Notes: generated by a model not told the origin, from the sequence alone. Numbered from the stretch's first letter, positions 24,731 to 32,715 are shown. The stretch is DNA of 64,000 nucleotides from Herbidospora daliensis (GCF_001570585.1 NZ_BBXF01000002.1:372001-436000); one strand, 5' to 3'. Program-made: numbers and translations.

Positions 24731-25351
24731 TTAGTCGGCGATGTAACTCACCGAGTTCACGTAGTAGCCGGCCGCCTTCGTGCCCCGTACGTGCAGGAAC
24801 ATCGCGCCGCCCTCGTAGGAGTAGGCGCAGCTGTAGCCCTTGGGCTCCTTCGAGCAGCCCTGCCAGTAGTAGGGCACGCCGGTCGGGTCGTACTTGACGG
24901 CGAAGCGGGTCTTGATGGCCCCGGCCGTGGCGATCTCGCGGGCGCGGTTCTTGGCGCCGAGCTGCCAGTAGCGGTAGAAGGTCTTCGCGACCGTCGAGGG
25001 CGAGGTGACGTGCTGCGACGTGTAGACGGTGGTCACCCTGGAGTTCTTGACGACCATGAGGAAGCCGTTGAGGTCGCCCGGCACCTTCACGCTCGTGTGC
25101 ACGAATCGGCACGTTCCAGAAGCGGTGCAGCCGGCGAACTTGTCGGGGGCGCGGAACTTGTACGCGAGCAGCTTGTCGACGACGTCGGGGGCGGCCCACT
25201 TCAGCATCGCCTTCCGGTCCTTCTTGACGAAGCCCTTGAAGACGTTCTTGGCGACGGTGGCGGGAGCGGGCGCCGCGTTGGCGGGGGCGGCGACGGTGAG
25301 CAGGGCGGTCGCGGTCACCGCGGCGCCGGCTAACAGTGATCTTGAGGACAT
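24731..25351 (-). CDS. secreted protein of unknown function
   Basis: A 206-residue protein with a clear Sec signal (MSSRSLLAGAAVTATALLTV ending in ANAAPAPA). The mature part has four cysteines, two in GCTASGTC and two in GCSKEPKGYSC, likely forming disulfides, and many aromatic residues (FYRYWQLGAK, VPYYWQGC). The first ~60 mature residues (VAKNVFKGFVKKDRKAML) resemble a small helical NTF2/cystatin-like fold, but I do not recognise a named family. It is divergent from the oxidoreductase at 25418 with a 66-bp gap. Confidence 0.7.
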   Translation of the reverse strand: MSSRSLLAGAAVTATALLTVAAPANAAPAPATVAKNVFKGFVKKDRKAMLKWAAPDVVDKLLAYKFRAPDKFAGCTASGTCRFVHTSVKVPGDLNGFLMVVKNSRVTTVYTSQHVTSPSTVAKTFYRYWQLGAKNRAREIATAGAIKTRFAVKYDPTGVPYYWQGCSKEPKGYSCAYSYEGGAMFLHVRGTKAAGYYVNSVSYIAD

Positions 25352-25417
25352 GGGGCGAGCTTAGAGCCGTCCGCTTTACACCCGATAGCGGATGACTTGC
25401 CGGGGTAGTCGATAGAG

Positions 25418-26374
25418 ATGGCGATCTACGGCTTTCACGCCTCCCATGAGCAGGTTTCCCCCAGTGATCTTCTGGACGCCGTCCGTCTCGCCGACGAGGC
25501 CGGCTTCGCGATGGCGATGTGCTCCGACCACATCGCGCCCTGGAGCGCCCGGCAGGGCGAGTCGGGGTTCGCGTGGTCGTGGCTGGGCGCGGCGTTGCAG
25601 GCCACGACCTTGCGGTTCGGCGTGGTGAACGCGCCCGGCCAGCGTTACCACCCGGCGATCGTCGCGCAGGCGATCGGCACGCTCGCGGCGATGTTCCCGG
25701 GCCGTTTCTGGGCCGCGCTCGGCTCGGGCGAGGCGTCGAACGAGCACGTCACCGGCGACCGGTGGCCGCGCAAGGAGATCCGGCAGCAGCGGCTGCGCGA
25801 GTGCGTCGACGTCATGCGGGCCCTGCTGAACGGCGAGGAGGTCAGCCACGACGGGCTCGTCACCGTCGACCGGGCCCGGTTGTGGTCGCTCCCGGCGGAG
25901 CCGCCGAAGCTGGTCGGCGCGGCGGTCAGCGTGGAGACGGCCAGGTGGGTGGCCGAGTGGGCCGACGGGCTCATCACGGTGAACAGCCCCCACTCCAAGC
26001 AGGTCCTGGACGCCTACCGCGAGGCCGGCGGGCGGGGCCCCGCTGCCGTACAGGTGCATCTGAGCTGGGCGCCGACCGAAGACGAGGCGCTGGCGACCGC
26101 GCACGACCAGTGGCGGTCGAACGTGGTCGGACCGCCCGGCAGCTGGGACTTCGACAGCCCGGAGATGTTCGACAGCGTGGCGCGGTTCGTCACCCCGGAG
26201 GAAGTGCGCAAATCAGTCTTCGTCTCCGCCGACACCGCACAGCACGCCGAGTGGCTGCGGGGGTACGCCGACGCCGGTTTCGACGAGGTCTACCTGCACC
26301 ACGTGGGCAAGGAGCAGACCCGGTTCATCGAGACATTCGGCGCGAAAGTGCTGCCCGAGCTCACTACAGGGTGA
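25418..26374 (+). CDS. LLM-class flavin/F420-type oxidoreductase
   Basis: A 318-residue luciferase-like TIM-barrel protein. The N-terminal FHASHEQ, the MCSDHIAPWSARQGESGFAW segment (about 34-53), PGRFWAALGSGEASNEHVTG (about 88-107) and LRECVDVMRALL match the branch annotated as F420 or non-F420 flavin oxidoreductases (TIGR03557/TIGR03885-like). Which cofactor is used cannot be settled by eye. The substrate is unknown. It is monocistronic. Confidence 0.85.
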   Translation: MAIYGFHASHEQVSPSDLLDAVRLADEAGFAMAMCSDHIAPWSARQGESGFAWSWLGAALQATTLRFGVVNAPGQRYHPAIVAQAIGTLAAMFPGRFWAALGSGEASNEHVTGDRWPRKEIRQQRLRECVDVMRALLNGEEVSHDGLVTVDRARLWSLPAEPPKLVGAAVSVETARWVAEWADGLITVNSPHSKQVLDAYREAGGRGPAAVQVHLSWAPTEDEALATAHDQWRSNVVGPPGSWDFDSPEMFDSVARFVTPEEVRKSVFVSADTAQHAEWLRGYADAGFDEVYLHHVGKEQTRFIETFGAKVLPELTTG

Positions 26375-26445
26375 TCGACCAGGAGTGGCCCCGCAGATGG
26401 TCAAGATCTCCTCTGACCTGCGCGCGGAGCGCCGGGCTGCGAATC

Positions 26446-26470
26446 GTCAGCGATCTACGCTCGCGCTGAC
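26446..26470. terminator. weak hairpin between the oxidoreductase and the surface operon
   Basis: GTCAGCG (26446-26452) and CGCTGAC (26464-26470) can form a 7-bp stem about 70 bp after the oxidoreductase stop and about 40 bp before the WxL-like gene. It could be a terminator or a regulatory site. Confidence 0.25.
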
Positions 26471-26512
26471 TTGTTCGCATCCCGGTGTTTCCGGGCGATG
26501 TGAGGATGACCA

Positions 26513-27046
26513 ATGCGGTTTCTCAAATATGTGATCGGCATGGCCATGGCGCTACTGGTGGGTTCGGTCGCCCCGGCCCACGCGGCCGACACCATCGTCA
26601 CCTTCACGATCACGGGCGGCGCGCTCACCATCAGCGCTCCGGCAAGCGTCAACCTCGGCAACACCGCTGCGGGCGCGACCCTCCAAGGGACGATCGGCCC
26701 GGTCACGGTGAGCGACCTGCGTGGCACTTTGCTCGGCACCTGGACCGCCAGCGTCACTTCGACCGACTTCACCACTGGTGGCGGCACCGCGAACGAGACG
26801 ATCGCCAAGGCCAACGCCGCCTACGCCTCGGGCCCGGCCACCTCGACCAGCGGCGTCGGCACCTTCGTGCCCGGCCAGTTGACCGTCCTGCTGGCCCAGC
26901 CGCTCTCCGCCACGGTCACCGCGTTCACCGCGACCGCGCTGATCGGCAACAACACGGTCACCTGGAACCCGACCCTGCGCGTCACCATCCCGAACTCGGC
27001 CGTCGTCGGCACCTACACCGGGACGGTGACCCATTCGGTGGCGTAG
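26513..27046 (+). CDS. WxL-like secreted surface protein (copy 1)
   Basis: A 177-residue protein. A signal peptide (MRFLKYVIGMAMALLVGSVAPAHA) is followed by an all-beta Thr/Ser/Ala-rich domain: LGTWTASVTSTDF (about 80), SGPATSTSGVGTFVPGQLT (about 108-125), WNPTLRVTIP and the C-terminal YTGTVTHSVA. It is clearly paralogous to the protein encoded at 28034 (shared SGPAT, PGQLT, WNPT and a final GT-V/I-THSVA). Size, composition and the neighbouring DUF916-like gene resemble Firmicutes WxL cell-surface loci. The canonical C-terminal W-x-L pair is not clear, hence 'WxL-like'. GAGGATGACC precedes the ATG. Confidence 0.65.
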   Translation: MRFLKYVIGMAMALLVGSVAPAHAADTIVTFTITGGALTISAPASVNLGNTAAGATLQGTIGPVTVSDLRGTLLGTWTASVTSTDFTTGGGTANETIAKANAAYASGPATSTSGVGTFVPGQLTVLLAQPLSATVTAFTATALIGNNTVTWNPTLRVTIPNSAVVGTYTGTVTHSVA

Positions 27047-28037
27047 CCGCGCCGCTCTTCACCGGATCCTGATCTCGCCCCTCCTGGTTCTGCTTCCCGT
27101 CCTGGCCCTGACCGGCCGGGCGGACGCGGAGCAGGAGGGCCAGGTCGGGATCCGGCTCGTTGAGGCGCCACAGGACAGATCAGACGATCCGCGCGCGCGG
27201 GCCTACATCGTCGACCACGTGAAGCCGGGGACCGTGATCCACCGGCGTTTCGCCGTGAACAACACCTCCGCCAAGCCGCAGACGTTGTGGTTGTACGCGG
27301 CCGGAGCGGAGATCAAGAAGCGCAAGTTCGACTTCCTGCCGGAACAGACGGCCAACGAGTTGTCCTCGTGGATCGCGTTCGACCGCCCGGCGGTCACGCT
27401 GCCACCCGGCGGCGAACGTTTGCTCAAGGCCACCATCCGGGTGCCGCAGACGGCCTGGAAGGGCGAACGGTACGCCGTCATGTGGGCCGAGGCCCGCGCG
27501 CCGGCGACGAAGGAACGCAACGTCCAGATCCACAACCGGGTCGGCATCCGCGTCTACCTCGACGTGGGGAGCGGCGGCGAACCGCCGACCGACTTCCGCG
27601 TCGACAAGATCTGGGCCGGCCGCGACCAGGCCGGGAAGCCGCGCCTGGAGGCGCAGGTCAGCAACATCGGCATGCGGGCCGTCGACATGACGGGTGAGCT
27701 GCGGCTGTCGGAGGGACCGGGCGGCACGTCGGCCGGGCCGTTCGAGGTGACGACCGGCGTGACCATGGCGCCCAAGGACGTGGGACAGGTCGAGGTCCTC
27801 CTCGATCCCTCGCTTCCGGCGGGGCCGTGGAAGGCGGATCTGGAACTGACGAGCGGACGTACCACCAGAACCGCGAGCGGGACGGTCACGTTCCCCGCCG
27901 CCGTCAACACGACGGCCGCCGTGAAACTGAGCAGCACCGCCTTTCCCTCGCTGACCGCCCTGCTCACCACAGCCGGGGCGCTCGCAGTGGCGGGTGGTGG
28001 CTACCTCATCTGGCGACGGGCCCGGAGGACACCGTGA
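27033..28037 (+). CDS. DUF916-like (WxL-interacting type) membrane-anchored surface protein
   Basis: About 334 residues. The signal peptide RWRSRAALHRILISPLLVLL ... ALTGRADA|EQ has no ATG, GTG or TTG before it in frame after the upstream stop at 27027-27029. The best start is the ATT at 27033, preceded by GGGACGG and overlapping the end of the upstream gene. The first ordinary start (GTG, 27219) would delete the signal and part of the domain. The mature part VGIRLVEAPQDR ... AYIVDHVKPGTVIHRRFAVNN, WLYAAGAE and YAVMWAEARAP matches the DUF916/WxLIP pattern. A second beta domain follows (about 185-290), then a C-terminal helix (LTALLTTAGALAVAGGGYLI) and RRARR. Confidence 0.65.
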   Translation: MRWRSRAALHRILISPLLVLLPVLALTGRADAEQEGQVGIRLVEAPQDRSDDPRARAYIVDHVKPGTVIHRRFAVNNTSAKPQTLWLYAAGAEIKKRKFDFLPEQTANELSSWIAFDRPAVTLPPGGERLLKATIRVPQTAWKGERYAVMWAEARAPATKERNVQIHNRVGIRVYLDVGSGGEPPTDFRVDKIWAGRDQAGKPRLEAQVSNIGMRAVDMTGELRLSEGPGGTSAGPFEVTTGVTMAPKDVGQVEVLLDPSLPAGPWKADLELTSGRTTRTASGTVTFPAAVNTTAAVKLSSTAFPSLTALLTTAGALAVAGGGYLIWRRARRTP

Positions 28038-28684
28038 GACCACGCGTGACGGCGACCCTGGCGGCAGTGGTCGCCGCCGTCGTGACAGCCTTCCCCGCCA
28101 TCGCGGACGACCAGGCCGATCCGCCCGTGGACGACACCGTCGTCGTGGGCGGAACCTCGGGCGGCGTCCTGGATGGCACACAGGAGAAGTCCGCCCAAGG
28201 TGGCCCGGCCCGTCGCAAACCCCGCGCTCATCCGGCGAAACGGCTGGCTCTCGCCGGTCTGGCCATCACCGCCCCCACGTCCAGATCGCTCGGCAGCGGC
28301 ACGATCGGCGGCCAGTTCTCGTCCCAGCTCGGCGCGGTCACCGTGGTGGACGATCGCGGCCTGTTGATCCAGCTGAGCTACACGGCCACGGTGAGCACGA
28401 CCAACTTCACCACCACGATCAACGGCAACACCTCGACGATCTCGAGACCGAACATCTCCTACTGGTCGGGCCCGGCGACCGCCGCCTCTGGCGTCGGCGT
28501 GTTCACCCCCGGCCAGCTCACGGCCGCGAACGCGGTCGCCCTCACGGGTAACCACACGGCTTTCGCCGTGACATTGGCGGTGGGAAATACGTCGGTCAGC
28601 TGGAATCCGACAGTAATTGTCAGAGTTCCGTCATCAGCGGTCGCTGGTTCCTATTCGGGCACCATCACCCATTCGGTGGCGTGA
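28034..28684 (+). CDS. WxL-like secreted surface protein (copy 2)
   Basis: 216 residues, starting at a GTG that overlaps the DUF916-like stop (GTGA), so the two are translationally coupled. After a signal peptide (VTATLAAVVAAVVTAFPAIA) there is a ~50-residue basic, probably extended linker (QGGPARRKPRAHPAKRL). The beta domain that follows is homologous to copy 1 (TNFTTTINGNTSTIS, SGPATAASGVGVFTPGQLT, WNPTVIVRVP), ending in YSGTITHSVA at the stop. The linker makes it the longer member. It probably sits in the cell wall in contact with the DUF916-like protein. Confidence 0.65.
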   Translation: MRPRVTATLAAVVAAVVTAFPAIADDQADPPVDDTVVVGGTSGGVLDGTQEKSAQGGPARRKPRAHPAKRLALAGLAITAPTSRSLGSGTIGGQFSSQLGAVTVVDDRGLLIQLSYTATVSTTNFTTTINGNTSTISRPNISYWSGPATAASGVGVFTPGQLTAANAVALTGNHTAFAVTLAVGNTSVSWNPTVIVRVPSSAVAGSYSGTITHSVA

Positions 28685-28693
28685 CAGGAGAAA

Positions 28694-29059
28694 TTACAGG
28701 CTCATCTGCCGTTCGATGTTGCGCAGGTTGTGGCGGGCGAGCGCGAGGTTGGCGCGGTCGCGGTCGAGCACCAGGTAGAGGAACAGCTGTCCGCCGGGGG
28801 CCTTGAGCAGCCGGATGATGTGATATTGCCTGTTCAGCGTGATGAGAATGTCCTCGATCTCGTCGTCGAGGGCGAGCGAGGCCATGGTGCGCAGCTTGGC
28901 CCGCACGACCTCGGTGTTACCGGCTGCGGCGACTTCGAGGTCGAACTCGCGGCCGCCGCCGATCGTGCCGAGGCTCATGCCGCTGCCGTAGTCGACCAGC
29001 GCGGCGCCGATCGCCCCGTCGATGGCCATCGCCTCTTTTAGGGCGGTTTCGATGTTCAT
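28694..29059 (-). CDS. roadblock/LC7 domain protein (copy 1)
   Basis: A 121-residue single-domain roadblock/LC7 protein: IDGAIGAALVDYGSGMSLG (about 13-31), then AAGNTEVVRAKL, ILITLNRQYHIIRLL and GGQLFLYLVLDRDRANLALARH (about 87-108). Such MglB-like proteins dimerise and regulate small Ras-like GTPases. It is divergent from the DUF4388-like and second roadblock genes (77 bp to 29137). No GTPase, histidine kinase or DUF742 gene is nearby, so this is not a complete conservon. Confidence 0.8.
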   Translation of the reverse strand: MNIETALKEAMAIDGAIGAALVDYGSGMSLGTIGGGREFDLEVAAAGNTEVVRAKLRTMASLALDDEIEDILITLNRQYHIIRLLKAPGGQLFLYLVLDRDRANLALARHNLRNIERQMSL

Positions 29060-29136
29060 GCTGCCTTATCCAATGCTGTTGTGCGTGCAGGGACATAAGG
29101 TAACTCTTGCGGCCTCAGATAGTGAAGGGCACAAAA

Positions 29137-29964
29137 GTGTCATCGCACGACCTCGATCACCCCGTCGGTGTCGATTCCATGCTCCGGCTGGGCGAACCCA
29201 TCGACGGCTCTCATCTGCTGCGCGTCATGGGGAGCCCCGGCGGGATCGTCCACGTACGCGACGGGCTGGTCGTCGCGGCGACCACACCGGCGTCCCCCGG
29301 ACCGGAATCCCTGCTGATCCGTTCGGGACGGGTGAGCGAGACGGCCTGGAACGAGGCCTTCACCGCGGGCGCCCCCGACGACCGGCTGGCCGCCGAACTG
29401 GTCGCCCGGGGCAGCGTGGGGGAGGCGGGGCTGGAGGCCGTCTGCCTGTCGGCGGTGTTCGACGCGGTCTTCGCGATGGCCCTGTTCGGCGTGGAGGACA
29501 GCCAGCCCGAGCCGACGGACGACAACGACGTGCCGCCGCCTTTACCGGTCGTGCCCGGCATCGAGCGGGAGCGGCTGGCCAGGGAGACGGCCCGCCGGCT
29601 GGCGATCACCGAAGAGTGGCGTGAGCTGGGCATCACCCCGTTCATCCGGCCCACGGCGGTGCGGCCGATCCCCGCGCTGACGATCGCCGCCGATCACCTG
29701 CGCCACGAGATCCTCACCAAGGCCAACGGGCGGCGCACGCCCCGCGACATCGCGTTCGCCCTCGGCCAGGGCCTGTTCGTGGTGATCAAGGAGATCGCCG
29801 CCCTGGTCAGAGAGGGCCTGCTCACCATCACCCCGCCCGCTCCCCAGGTCGACGACCGCAAGGAGCAGTCCGGAGCACAGGAGGAGCGGCGGCAACCCCT
29901 GCTGCCGCGCCGCCGGCCGGGCACCAGCAAGATCGCCAAGTTAATGGGCGCCGACGAAAGTTAA
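29137..29964 (+). CDS. DUF4388 (PATAN)-like protein with C-terminal winged-helix-like segment
   Basis: A 275-residue cytoplasmic protein. The N-terminal part (IDGSHLLRVMGSPGGIVHVRDGLVVAA, about 22-50) resembles the DUF4388/PATAN domain found with roadblock proteins and response regulators. The C-terminal part (LRHEILTKANGRRTPRDIAFALGQG, then IKEIAALVREGLLTI, about 190-240) looks like a small winged helix. A basic, disordered tail follows. The GTG at 29137 has AAGGG upstream. It is 5 bp from the next roadblock gene, so they form an operon. The family call is tentative. Confidence 0.55.
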   Translation: MSSHDLDHPVGVDSMLRLGEPIDGSHLLRVMGSPGGIVHVRDGLVVAATTPASPGPESLLIRSGRVSETAWNEAFTAGAPDDRLAAELVARGSVGEAGLEAVCLSAVFDAVFAMALFGVEDSQPEPTDDNDVPPPLPVVPGIERERLARETARRLAITEEWRELGITPFIRPTAVRPIPALTIAADHLRHEILTKANGRRTPRDIAFALGQGLFVVIKEIAALVREGLLTITPPAPQVDDRKEQSGAQEERRQPLLPRRRPGTSKIAKLMGADES

Positions 29965-29969
29965 GAACC

Positions 29970-30350
29970 ATGGCACAGAACGCTCTGAAGGCAGAACTGC
30001 ACTCCCTGCGCGACCGCGTGACGGGGGTGATGGAGACGGCTGTCGCCACCGTTGACGGTCTGCTCGTCGTCGCCGACACCGACGGCGTCTCCCCCGAGAC
30101 CGTCTCGGCCCTGTCGGCCGCGACCCTCGGTCTCGGCAAGCGCTTCGGCTACGAAGTGGGCCTCCACGAACTGCGAGAGGTGGTCATCCGCTGCCGCGGC
30201 GGCTTCATCGTCGTGTACGCCGTGGGCTCCATCGCGCTGCTCGCGATCCTGGGCGACGAGGGACTCGACGTGGCCCGCCTGCACGTCGAGTCACGGCCGA
30301 CCGTCGAACGCCTGACCCACCTGCTCGTCGACGAACGGGCCCGCGCCTAG
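29970..30350 (+). CDS. roadblock/LC7 domain protein (copy 2)
   Basis: A 126-residue roadblock protein: VATVDGLLVVADTDGVSPETV (about 26-46), SALSAATLGLGKRFG and VVIRCRGGFIVVYAVGSIALLAILGDEGLDVARLH (about 70-105). It differs from copy 1 in sequence and probably forms its own or a mixed dimer. It is co-transcribed with the DUF4388-like protein. Its stop shares CTAG with the convergent DMT exporter. Confidence 0.75.
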   Translation: MAQNALKAELHSLRDRVTGVMETAVATVDGLLVVADTDGVSPETVSALSAATLGLGKRFGYEVGLHELREVVIRCRGGFIVVYAVGSIALLAILGDEGLDVARLHVESRPTVERLTHLLVDERARA

Positions 30351-31222
30351 GAGACAGCCGTCTTGCGCCGCGAGACGGCCACACCCGCCAGGCAGAGCGC
30401 GCCGCCCGCCAGGGCCAGCCAGGTCGGGGTCTCCCCCAGCAGCACCCACGCCATCACGATCACGATCGCCGGAACCACGTAGGTGGTGGCGCCCATCTTC
30501 CCCGCGGTCGTCCTGGCCAGGGCGTACGCCCAGGTCGTGAAGGCCAACGCTGTTGGGAAAACGCCGAGGTAGATCAGGTTCAGCGTGGCCGACAGCGGCG
30601 CGTCGGCGGCCTGGCCGATCAGCTGCCCGGCGAACGGCAGGCAGGTGACCGCGCCGATGAGGCAGCCGAAGGTGGTCACCTGCAACGCGGAGGCGTGCCG
30701 CAGCGCGGGCTTCTGCACGATGGTCGCGATCGCCCACGTCACCGCGGCGACCACACAGAGGGCCACGCCGAGCACCGAGGCCCCGCCGCCCTCGGACATC
30801 GAGTAGCCGACGACGACCGCGCCGGTGAACGACACGGCCATGCCGATGAGCAGCCGGCGGGGGAAGCCCTCGTTGAGGAACAGCCCCGACAACAGGGCGA
30901 TGATGATCGGCCCGATGTTGACGACCATGGCGGCCGTCCCGGCGTCGACCTCCTGCTCGCCCCAGTTGAGGGCGATCATGTAGATCCCGAACCAGAGCAC
31001 GCCGGAGATCGCGATCCCCGGCCAGGCGGCACGCGGCGGCAGCCCTTCACGCCGGGCCAGCAGGATGACCACGAGGGTCAGCGACCCGGCCAGCATCCGC
31101 CCGAGGGCGAGGGCTCCGGGGGAGTACGAGAGAACGGCGTGCCTGATGGCGACGAACGCGGACGCCCAGAGCACCACGGTCACCCCCGCGGCGATGAGGG
31201 CCCTGCGGTCGGTTTGTTCCAC
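30347..31222 (-). CDS. EamA/DMT-family transporter
   Basis: About 291 residues with ten predicted transmembrane helices in two EamA halves. The first half includes VTVVLWASAFVAIRHAV and GTAAMVVNIGPIIIALLSGLFLNE; the second includes VAAVTWAIATIVQKPAL and MGATTYVVPAIVIVMAWVLLGE. It probably exports a metabolite or amino acid. The GTG at 31222 was chosen because it leaves only a short polar stretch before helix 1; the ORF could begin 11 codons earlier. It is divergent from the wHTH gene at 31316. Confidence 0.85.
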   Translation of the reverse strand: MEQTDRRALIAAGVTVVLWASAFVAIRHAVLSYSPGALALGRMLAGSLTLVVILLARREGLPPRAAWPGIAISGVLWFGIYMIALNWGEQEVDAGTAAMVVNIGPIIIALLSGLFLNEGFPRRLLIGMAVSFTGAVVVGYSMSEGGGASVLGVALCVVAAVTWAIATIVQKPALRHASALQVTTFGCLIGAVTCLPFAGQLIGQAADAPLSATLNLIYLGVFPTALAFTTWAYALARTTAGKMGATTYVVPAIVIVMAWVLLGETPTWLALAGGALCLAGVAVSRRKTAVS

Positions 31223-31276
31223 GGTGGGCACTTTAGGGGGACACCTGGCCCCCACGCATCACGGTTTCGCGCCCTA

Positions 31277-31310
31277 TTGACAAGGAAGTTTTTTACGTAC
31301 AAACTTGTTT
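31277..31310 (+). promoter_or_regulatory. promoter and inverted repeat of the wHTH/SRPBCC operon
   Basis: A perfect -35 TTGACA (31277-31282) is followed after 17 bp by CAAACT (31300-31305), so the message would start about 4 bases before the ATG at 31316. AAGTTT (31286-31291) and AAACTT (31301-31306) form an inverted repeat, and AAACTTGTTT (31301-31310) another, both covering the -10. They suit autoregulation by the wHTH protein. Confidence 0.45.
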
Positions 31311-31315
31311 TTGCG

Positions 31316-31876
31316 ATGAGAGACGTCCTGTACCTGGAAGAGATCGAGCAGGCCGAGGCCCTGCTCAAGCCACAACGCATCGACGTGCTGCGGCAGCTCG
31401 CCGAGCCGCGCACCTGCGGCGAGGTGGGCGCGATCTTGGCGCAGACCCCCCAGCGGGTCTACTACCACGTGAAACGCCTGGTGGAGGCCGGGCTGGTCGA
31501 GCAGGTGTCCGAACGGAAGGTGCGTGGCATCTCCGAGGGCATCTACCAGGCCACCGCCCGCTCCTACTGGCTTTCACCCCGGCTCGTCGGCCACATCGGC
31601 CTCGGCCGGGCCCGCGACGAGCTCAGCCTTGGTCACCTCCTCGACCTGGTCGAAGAGGTCCAGGCCGACATCGCCGCACTCGACCGATCGGTTCCCGAGC
31701 TGCCGTCGATCGGCGTCTCGGGCGACATCCGCGTCCCACCGGAGCGCCGGCCGGAATTCCTGGCCGAGCTCCAGGCCGTCCTGCAGCGCCTGTTCACGAA
31801 GTACGGCGGAGCTGAGGGCGACCCTTTCAAGCTCGTCGTGGCCTGTTACCCCAACCAGCAAGGAGAAGAGTCATGA
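31316..31876 (+). CDS. ArsR-like winged-helix transcriptional regulator
   Basis: 186 residues. The N-terminal ~75 residues form a winged helix: LKPQRIDVLRQLAEPRTCGEV, AQTPQRVYYHVKRLVEAGLVEQVSE (recognition helix QRVYYHVKRL) and a wing at VRGISEGIYQATARSYWLSP. This is the HTH_20/ArsR pattern seen in regulators that precede SRPBCC (AHSA1) proteins. The C-terminal helices (LSLGHLLDLVEEVQADIAAL) probably dimerise. It overlaps the SRPBCC gene by ATGA. Confidence 0.82.
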   Translation: MRDVLYLEEIEQAEALLKPQRIDVLRQLAEPRTCGEVGAILAQTPQRVYYHVKRLVEAGLVEQVSERKVRGISEGIYQATARSYWLSPRLVGHIGLGRARDELSLGHLLDLVEEVQADIAALDRSVPELPSIGVSGDIRVPPERRPEFLAELQAVLQRLFTKYGGAEGDPFKLVVACYPNQQGEES

Positions 31877-32715
31877 CCCAGTCCCCCACCTCCGCCGTCC
31901 GGATCCAGGCCCCGCTCAAGACGGTGTTCCACGCCTTGACCGACCCCGCCGAGCTGCGCGTCTGGTTCGCCGAGCACGCCGAGGTCGACCTGCCGAACCG
32001 GTACGACTTCTGGGGCCGGCACACCCTGGAGGGCGACGCGCCCCACCAGCGGGTGCTGGAGGCGTCCGACGAGCACATCAAGTTCGCCTGGACGCTCGAC
32101 GGCACCGAGACCACCACCGAGATCCGGCTCACCGAGACCGACGGCGAGACCCTGGTCGCGGTGTACCAGTCCCACTTCGACCGCAACCTGCTCTTCTCCG
32201 GCAGCACCAGCCCGCTCGTCGCGCTGGAGACCTTCTGGGCGCTGGCGCTCGGCAACCTCGCCGACCATGTCGAGGGCCGCACGCTCGGCCCGAAGGTCGA
32301 CTACACGGCGAAGGTCGGCGAGTTCAGCGCGACGCTGACGGTCGACGCCCCGGCCGACCGCGTCCGCACCGCGCTGACCGACTCCGAGCAGGCCACCGCG
32401 TGGTTCGGCTACCCGATCGGGATCGAGCCCGAGGTCGGCGGCCGGTTCGCGATGGGCGGCCTCGAAGCGGCCGGCGACCACGCCGCGAGGTTCGTCTCGC
32501 TCGACGCCACGTCGGCGACGATCGACTGGGGCGGCATGGTGACCAGCTGGGAGCTCGAGGGCTCCGGCGGCCAGACCACGCTCACGTTCGTGACCAGCGG
32601 GTTCGACGCGGCCAACCCGCCCTACGCCGCCTGGGGCGGCTGGCTCAGCGGCCTGGTCGAGCTGCGTCGCTACCTGGAGCAGCCGAACTGGCGGTCGGTG
32701 TTCGTCCAGAACTGA
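31873..32715 (+). CDS. tandem SRPBCC (AHSA1-like) domain protein
   Basis: A 280-residue protein with two START/Bet v1-like domains. Domain 1 (about 5-135) begins VRIQAPLKTVFHALTDPAELRVWF; domain 2 (about 140-275) begins FSATLTVDAPADRVRTALTDSEQATAWF. Both carry the AHSA1 signature with a hydrophobic cavity. These proteins bind hydrophobic ligands or assist Hsp90-like partners. It is translationally coupled to the wHTH regulator, which may sense the same ligand. Its last 71 bp overlap the 3' end of the convergent MprF-like gene. Confidence 0.82.
   Translation: MTQSPTSAVRIQAPLKTVFHALTDPAELRVWFAEHAEVDLPNRYDFWGRHTLEGDAPHQRVLEASDEHIKFAWTLDGTETTTEIRLTETDGETLVAVYQSHFDRNLLFSGSTSPLVALETFWALALGNLADHVEGRTLGPKVDYTAKVGEFSATLTVDAPADRVRTALTDSEQATAWFGYPIGIEPEVGGRFAMGGLEAAGDHAARFVSLDATSATIDWGGMVTSWELEGSGGQTTLTFVTSGFDAANPPYAAWGGWLSGLVELRRYLEQPNWRSVFVQN

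Noticed and set aside
28694-30350. Conservon (cvn) operon
   Set aside because: Histidine kinase, DUF742 and GTPase genes that define conservons are absent.
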